NCBI RefSeq assembly: GCF_037201815.1
Contig: NZ_CP147407.1
Span: 496,001 to 560,000 of the forward strand
Source: Metabacillus sp. FJAT-52054
GTDB lineage: Bacteria > Bacillota > Bacilli > Bacillales > Bacillaceae
Direction of reading: 5' to 3'
Length of the DNA: 64,000 nucleotides
The stretch's first letter is position 1, and each line of letters opens with the position of its first letter. Positions 59,356 to 64,000 of this stretch are shown here, one piece after another. The notes beneath the pieces are model-generated. The model saw only the letters and a list, made by a program, of their open reading frames with translations, did no database searches and was not told the DNA's origin. A program made the position numbers and the translations under genes.

Positions 59356-60144
59356 ATGCCAGTGAATGAAGCCTTATATACGATCGGACAATTTGCAAAA
59401 AAGACCGGCGTAACAGTCCGGACACTCCGCTATTATGATCAGCAGGAAATGCTCAAGCCAAGCTTCGTCAGCGAGTCTGGACGGAGGTATTACAAGGATG
59501 ATGATTTAGTCGTTCTTCAGCAAATTCTTTCGCTTAAGTTCCTGGATTTCAGTCTCCAGCAGATCCGGGAACTGCTTGCTGCAGCTGATGGAGATTTAAC
59601 ATCCTCGCTTAGGATGCAAAAGGAGCTAATGACACAAAAGCAGAATCATTTAAACCGAGTTATTCTCTCTCTGGACCATGCAATAGGAATTCTCGAAACA
59701 GAGAAGCGTCCGAACCTGCAGATTCTCTCGTTTGTAATCGACAGCATCCAAAATGAAGAGGAACATATGGATTGGGTAAAAAAGCATTTTCCTGAAAAGT
59801 ATACAAAACGGGTCGAGAGCATTACAAAGGATGAATGGCTGGATCTGCATAAAAAGACGGCTTTGCTTTTCCAGGAGATGAAGGAAGCGCTGAGGACCCG
59901 GAAACCTGAATCTCCGGAGGTTCAGAGTCTTGTCGGTGAATGCCTGGACATGCTTGCTGGAATACTGGGAGAACAGGACATTTTGACGGACATGATTTCT
60001 ATGGACCTTGATTGGGAGCGGATAGGAGAGAGGGCAGAACAAGACATTTTCTCTGTTTCTCCGTTTACAAGGCAGGAGGAGAAATTAATAGAAAAAGCTT
60101 TTGAACATTACTACACTGGGAGGGGAATTCACAGTCATGGCTGA
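59356..60144 (+). CDS. MerR family transcriptional regulator
   Basis: The roughly 262-residue protein has a MerR DNA-binding domain (YTIGQFAKKTGVTVRTLRYYDQQEMLKPSFVSESGRRYYKDDDLVVLQQILSLKFLDFSLQQIRELL), a dimerisation helix and a C-terminal helical domain of the TipAS kind that binds hydrophobic or drug-like ligands. The ATG at 59338 lies inside the -10 box and cannot be the start. ATG 59356 or GTG 59362 follow GGGAGG. The bmrA-like exporter starts within its 3' end (8-nt overlap), so regulator and pump form one drug-inducible operon. Confidence 0.9.
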   Translation: MPVNEALYTIGQFAKKTGVTVRTLRYYDQQEMLKPSFVSESGRRYYKDDDLVVLQQILSLKFLDFSLQQIRELLAAADGDLTSSLRMQKELMTQKQNHLNRVILSLDHAIGILETEKRPNLQILSFVIDSIQNEEEHMDWVKKHFPEKYTKRVESITKDEWLDLHKKTALLFQEMKEALRTRKPESPEVQSLVGECLDMLAGILGEQDILTDMISMDLDWERIGERAEQDIFSVSPFTRQEEKLIEKAFEHYYTGRGIHSHG

Positions 60145-61891
60145 ACAAGCAAAAAAAGCAGATAAACAGCAGCTGGATGCCTTTATAAACCTGCTGAAAA
60201 AACATAAACCCGCCACCTGGATGATTGTTTCCGTTTTGTTTTTAAGCCTGCTTGAAACAGGAGCCGGTTTGATTGTGCCAATCTTTACAAAGCAACTGGT
60301 GGATCAGGCAGGAGCTGCAGCTTTAAGTACAGGGATGATTTTCCTTCTGATTGGTGCATTCGTGCTGCAATCCATTGGAGCGGGGTTTTCCTATTATATG
60401 CTGATGTATATTGGGGAAGTTATCGTAAAAGGAATCCGCGAACAGCTGTGGGGACACATTTTAAAGCTCCCTGTTTCTTATTTTGATCAGCATCAGTCCG
60501 GGGAAACGATGAGCCGGATTACGCAGGATACGAATACGATCAAAACATTGATTACCAATCATCTTGTTACATTCATATCCGGAATCATTAGCATTGCAGG
60601 TTCTGTCATTATCCTCTTTATGCTTGACTGGAAAATGACAGCGATTATGCTTGCCGTCATTCCTCTATCCATGCTTTTGCTATGGCCGATGGGAAGGAAA
60701 ATGTATAAAATCTCGAAAGCGACACAGGATGGAATGGCTTCTTTCAGCGGTGATCTTGGACGGGTCCTTGGTGAGGTCAGACTCGTGAAGGCCTACAGCG
60801 GCGAAGAGATTGAAGAAGAAAAGGGCAGAAGCGGTATTGGCCATTTGTTCAGACTGGGCCTTCGGGAAGCGAAGATTCAGGCGGTGGTTAGTCCGTTCAT
60901 GACAACGATTATGATGGTCGTTCTTGTCATCCTGATTGGCTATGGAGGGGTGAGGGTAGCGACCGGAAGCTTAACGGCAGGGACATTGGTCGCCATCATT
61001 ATCTACGTCTTTCAAATTATCGTTCCATTCACCCAGCTTGCTTCGTTTTTTACTGCCTTTCAAAAAGCGATGGGAGCGACAGACCGTATTCATGACTTGC
61101 TCAGTCTGAAAACGGAGCAGAATGGACATTCAAAAGCGGACGTGCTGAATAAAGAGGTGCGCTTTGAGAACATTCATTTCAGCTATTCAGAGGATAAACC
61201 AATTTTAACTGATCTTTCGTTTACCATTGCCCCCAGCAAAACGGTGGCCCTCGTCGGACCGAGCGGCGGCGGGAAGACGACCATTTTTTCTCTAATCGAA
61301 CGCTTTTACAAACCTGTGTCAGGTGCCGTGAAAATCGACGGGCAGGATATCAGCACCCTTGACCTGCGCAGCTGGAGAAAGCAGATTGGCTACGTATCTC
61401 AGGACAGTCCGATTATGTCCGGTTCGATCCGGGATAATATTTGCTATGGCCTTGAGCGGGAAATTGCGGATTCAGAAGTGGAGAACGCGGCCCGGCTTGC
61501 CAATGCAGCGGAGTTTATCGAAAAAATGCCGGACCGCTATGAAACGGAGGTTGGGGAGCGGGGAGTCAAGCTTTCGGGAGGGCAAAGGCAGCGTATTGCC
61601 ATCGCAAGAGCCATTTTAAAAAATCCGTCCCTGCTGCTGCTTGATGAAGCAACCTCTAATCTCGACAGCGAATCAGAGGTTCTTGTTCAGCATGCACTGA
61701 AAAACCTGATGAAGGGAAGGACGACTTTTGTCATTGCCCACAGATTATCCACAGTTGTTGATGCAGACCAGATTCTTGTGTTGGAAAACGGAAGACTGAC
61801 CGGACAGGGAACACATGAAGAATTATTGAACGCTCACACACTATACAGGAAGCTAGCCGAAAAACAGCTTCAGCTGGAAGCGGCGAATTGA
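60137..61891 (+). CDS. bmrA: Homodimeric multidrug ABC exporter BmrA-like
   Basis: The 584-residue half transporter has six helices and an ATPase domain. Walker A is GPSGGGKTT, the signature is LSGGQRQR, Walker B is SLLLLDEAT with Glu, and the H-loop is FVIAHRLST. All catalytic residues are present, as in a homodimer. Long blocks match B. subtilis BmrA: LKLPVSYFDQHQSGETMSRI, GRSGIGHLFRLGLREAKIQ and LENGRLTGQGTHEELL. In B. subtilis bmrA lacks this linked MerR; here a MerR gene overlaps it by 8 nt. Confidence 0.9.
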   Translation: MAEQAKKADKQQLDAFINLLKKHKPATWMIVSVLFLSLLETGAGLIVPIFTKQLVDQAGAAALSTGMIFLLIGAFVLQSIGAGFSYYMLMYIGEVIVKGIREQLWGHILKLPVSYFDQHQSGETMSRITQDTNTIKTLITNHLVTFISGIISIAGSVIILFMLDWKMTAIMLAVIPLSMLLLWPMGRKMYKISKATQDGMASFSGDLGRVLGEVRLVKAYSGEEIEEEKGRSGIGHLFRLGLREAKIQAVVSPFMTTIMMVVLVILIGYGGVRVATGSLTAGTLVAIIIYVFQIIVPFTQLASFFTAFQKAMGATDRIHDLLSLKTEQNGHSKADVLNKEVRFENIHFSYSEDKPILTDLSFTIAPSKTVALVGPSGGGKTTIFSLIERFYKPVSGAVKIDGQDISTLDLRSWRKQIGYVSQDSPIMSGSIRDNICYGLEREIADSEVENAARLANAAEFIEKMPDRYETEVGERGVKLSGGQRQRIAIARAILKNPSLLLLDEATSNLDSESEVLVQHALKNLMKGRTTFVIAHRLSTVVDADQILVLENGRLTGQGTHEELLNAHTLYRKLAEKQLQLEAAN

Positions 61892-61901
61892 TTGAACCAA
61901 A

Positions 61902-61929
61902 AAAGCCCAAGAGAATATTCTTGGGCTTT
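61902..61929. terminator. Bidirectional terminator between bmrA and khtU
   Basis: AAAGCCCAAGA pairs with TCTTGGGCTTT around a 6-nt loop, flanked by A and T runs. Confidence 0.88.
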
Positions 61930-61937
61930 CCCATTTC

Positions 61938-63167
61938 TTATGGAAGGACGTTTTCTTTCACTTTCACTTTTTCCTTCGGCTGTTTCCACTTGAAGACCTT
62001 GTTAAGCGCGTTGTAAATATGCTTGGATTCCTTCGTGAGCAATGGTCCAAGGATGGCGAGAATGAGCACATAGAGTGCCGAAAATGGCTGCAGTACGGTC
62101 ATCAGACCGCCTGATAACCCTAGATTGGCCATGATGATGGAGAATTCCCCGCGGGATACAATAGTCAGTCCGATGTTGGCTGAGGCTTTATGGGATAAGC
62201 CTGCTCTTCTTCCAGCAATCATGCCTGCAACGAAGTTCCCGATGATTGTAATAGCTACAGCACCGAGTGCAAGCCATACCGCCCCTCCGAGTGTGAATGG
62301 ATCAATGCTTAATCCAAAGCTGAAAAAGAAGATAGCGCCGAAAAAGTCGCGGAATGGGACGACGAGATGTTCGATTCGTTCACCCTGATTGGTTTCAGAG
62401 AAGACCAGACCAAGCAGCAAGGCACCGATTGCTTCGGCAACATGGATCGTTTCTGAAAATCCGGCAATGAAGAACAAAGCCGCAAACACGACTATGATAA
62501 AAATTTCATCAGACGAGATGTTGAGTAATTTGTTTAAAAGAGGTGTGGCTTTTCTTGCAATAATAAAGAAAGCCAGCATATAGCCAAGGGCAATCAGAAC
62601 GGACATGATGGTTCCGCCGATTGACGTGGAGTCTCCCAAAATCAAACCGGAGACAACGGAGAGGTAGACCGCTAAAAAGATGTCCTCGAACATGATGATG
62701 CCCAGTATCAGTTCCGTTTCCTTATTCCCGGTACGGCGCAGATCCACGAGCACTTTTGCAACGATGGCACTTGATGAGATGGTGATGATTCCTGCAATAA
62801 TCAAGACTTCTAATATCGGAAAGCCCATAATTAGCGCGTAGAGGAATCCGAGAGCGAAGTTGATGGAAATATAGATGCTTCCGCCAACTACAATCGATTT
62901 ACCAGACTTTATGAGTTTTCCGACAGAGAATTCCAGACCGAGGTAGAAGAGAAGGAAAAGAATCCCGATGCGCCCCAGAAAATCAATGAATTCTGCGCTT
63001 TCAATGAACCTGAGGTTAATAATGCCAATGACAGGGGCATGAGGACCGACTAGCATTCCAATCACAATCAAAAACGGGATGATGGAGAAATTAAGTTTTC
63101 CTGCCAGTATGGCAGCAAATGCTACTAATAACAGTGCAGTTCCTACTTCAAAAATCAAATGATCCAT
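61938..63167 (-). CDS. khtU: K+/H+ antiporter KhtU (CPA2 family)
   Basis: The 409-residue membrane protein has 12-13 helices. CPA2 motifs are visible: SAEFIDFLGRIGILFLLFYLGLEF and FLAVYLSVVSGLILGDS. It resembles B. subtilis YhaU/KhtU, which exports K+ in exchange for H+ and protects against methylglyoxal-linked acidification. The gene follows khtT by 6 nt and is the last of three. Confidence 0.92.
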   Translation of the reverse strand: MDHLIFEVGTALLLVAFAAILAGKLNFSIIPFLIVIGMLVGPHAPVIGIINLRFIESAEFIDFLGRIGILFLLFYLGLEFSVGKLIKSGKSIVVGGSIYISINFALGFLYALIMGFPILEVLIIAGIITISSSAIVAKVLVDLRRTGNKETELILGIIMFEDIFLAVYLSVVSGLILGDSTSIGGTIMSVLIALGYMLAFFIIARKATPLLNKLLNISSDEIFIIVVFAALFFIAGFSETIHVAEAIGALLLGLVFSETNQGERIEHLVVPFRDFFGAIFFFSFGLSIDPFTLGGAVWLALGAVAITIIGNFVAGMIAGRRAGLSHKASANIGLTIVSRGEFSIIMANLGLSGGLMTVLQPFSALYVLILAILGPLLTKESKHIYNALNKVFKWKQPKEKVKVKENVLP

Positions 63168-63173
63168 CTATAC

Positions 63174-63671
63174 TTATCCCCCCTTATTTGATAGTAAATC
63201 CTTAATAATATTACGCAAATCTTTTCTTTCACCGGAAATCACCAATGTATCCCCAGCTTCAATGATGGCCTCTGGTCCCGGAGTGAGCTGCTTCGATTGG
63301 TTCTTTTTGATAATGGCAATAATGGTAATCCCGTAATTGCTGCGGACATCGATATCCCCGATGGACTGGTTGACAGCAGGTGCGCCCGGTTCTACTTTAA
63401 ACCACTCGATGATGAGATCATCGAACGCCAGCTCAATGTTTTCCATCGCTTTTGGCTTGTATGTCATCCCTCCGAGAATAGCGGCAAGCTGCCTTGCTTC
63501 TGCATCATTCATGGTAATGTTGGAGATGCTCTCTTCATGATCATCATCATCGTAATGGTACATTTCTCTTCTGCCGTCGTCATGGATGATAACCGTAATT
63601 TTGTCATTGTTGCGGGTAACCGCCTCGAATTTTCTTCCGATTCCGGGTAAATCGCATTCTCGAATGTTCAT
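63174..63671 (-). CDS. khtT: K+/H+ antiporter regulatory subunit KhtT
   Basis: The 165-residue cytoplasmic protein has an N-terminal domain and a C-terminal RCK_C (TrkA-C) domain (ELAFDDLIIEWFKVEPGAPAVNQSIGDIDVRSNYGITIIAIIKK). It matches KhtT, which gates KhtU in response to nucleotides and pH. AAGGAAGGGG precedes the ATG. It lies 16 bp after the AbrB-like gene. Confidence 0.92.
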   Translation of the reverse strand: MNIRECDLPGIGRKFEAVTRNNDKITVIIHDDGRREMYHYDDDDHEESISNITMNDAEARQLAAILGGMTYKPKAMENIELAFDDLIIEWFKVEPGAPAVNQSIGDIDVRSNYGITIIAIIKKNQSKQLTPGPEAIIEAGDTLVISGERKDLRNIIKDLLSNKGG

Positions 63672-63687
63672 AGTATGAACCCCTTCC

Positions 63688-63915
63688 TTATTCTTCGTTT
63701 AGGTGGTTTTTGGCCTTGCGCATCAGCTGTTTGAACTTCTCATCACTTACAATGTCCTGGATATTGTGAAGAGATTCCAAGTCAGCCTTCGTCATGATGA
63801 CGAGCCCGTCCTCTTCAATAAATGCAATCCGTTCTCCTTCATGAAGATTCAGCGTTTCACGGATGTGTTTAGGGATGGTGATCTGTCCCTTCGAGCTCAG
63901 CTTGGAAAATTCCAT
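63688..63915 (-). CDS. AbrB/MazE/SpoVT family DNA-binding protein
   Basis: The 75-residue protein has a swapped-hairpin AbrB N-terminus (FSKLSSKGQITIPKHIRETLNLHEGERIAFIEEDGLVIMTKADLESL) and a short acidic/basic C-terminal helix. It is the first gene before khtTU, on the same strand with AAGGAG upstream. In B. subtilis the third Kht gene, khtS, is not of this family. It may be an autoregulator of the operon or an antitoxin-like protein, but no toxin gene is adjacent. The remaining 85 bases to the window end hold its promoter region. Confidence 0.85.
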   Translation of the reverse strand: MEFSKLSSKGQITIPKHIRETLNLHEGERIAFIEEDGLVIMTKADLESLHNIQDIVSDEKFKQLMRKAKNHLNEE

Positions 63916-64000
63916 GTTTATTCTCCTTGATTTCTTTGTTTTCTAGGAATTCCTTACTTTCCTTACTTATATTCTAGCAGAAATTTGGAAAAGTATCTAA

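Noticed and set aside
63688..63915. MazE-type antitoxin
   Set aside because: No toxin gene is adjacent; the gene is followed directly by khtTU on the same strand.

Overview
The window reads as chromosome of an endospore-forming Bacillaceae bacterium (Bacillus, Metabacillus or a close genus; I cannot name the species). Reasons: strong AGGAGG-type ribosome sites, frequent TTG and GTG starts, sigma-A promoters with 17-bp spacers, short GC hairpin terminators with T tracts, S-box and preQ1-I riboswitches, and many genes whose closest known relatives are in B. subtilis (xpaC-yaaN, ywbE, queT, catE, yhgE, bmrA, khtTU, an RsbR paralogue, a KinB-like kinase). I see no rRNA, tRNA, CRISPR array, transposase, integrase or phage structural gene.

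Layout. 0-7.3 kb: kynA (tryptophan dioxygenase), an M48 peptidase fused to ankyrin repeats, a DinB protein, xpaC-yaaN, a soluble sensor kinase and a membrane-anchored HtrA-like protease. 7.7-16.5 kb: recQ, a small monooxygenase, a TetR regulator with two matching operators beside a reductase gene, an RDD protein, YhgE/Pip, and an Lrp regulator divergent from an AhpD-like protein. 16.7-20.7 kb: a SAM-I riboswitch reading into a three-gene sugar-type ABC importer, probably for a sulfur-containing sugar such as methylthioribose. 20.7-25.3 kb: an autoregulated Lrp gene with two tandem LysE exporters, PPK2, an SDR-DUF2867 protein and queT behind a preQ1 riboswitch. 25.6-32.7 kb: an excisionase-like HTH protein, a large TPR-dynamin GTPase with a second TPR gene, an SDR, a DEDDh exonuclease and ywbE.

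32.9-45.5 kb: an EAL phosphodiesterase with a dead GGDEF domain, an RsbRD-like stressosome protein, a split ThrE exporter, a BlaI/M56 pair whose operator is repeated before a DoxX-DsbA operon, a YhfC protease and a heterodimeric ABC exporter. 45.7-47.5 kb: an XRE regulator, a DJ-1 protein and an 0.8-kb gene-free block of repeats. 47.5-56.8 kb: cstA-ybdD, a lipase, a KinB-like kinase, a GNAT protein, a LysM-3D wall protein, an SDR, a DMT exporter, a frameshifted SDR and a lipoprotein. 56.8-64 kb: a quinone/catechol stress cluster (nitroreductase, catE, HxlR regulator), a MerR-bmrA drug-export operon with a classic 19-bp-spacer promoter, and the khtTU K+/H+ antiporter operon headed by an AbrB-type protein.

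The most informative features are regulatory: two riboswitches, and five local regulators (TetR, Lrp, BlaI, MerR, HxlR) each with a palindrome placed where a circuit would need it. Three copies of a long imperfect-palindrome repeat, a block of ~128-bp repeats with inverted ends, a 37-bp tandem repeat and a 21-bp tandem repeat mark the intergenic DNA. No wholly new system is evident; the best candidates for novelty are the BlaI-M56-DoxX-DsbA circuit, the TPR-dynamin pair and the 47-kb repeat block.
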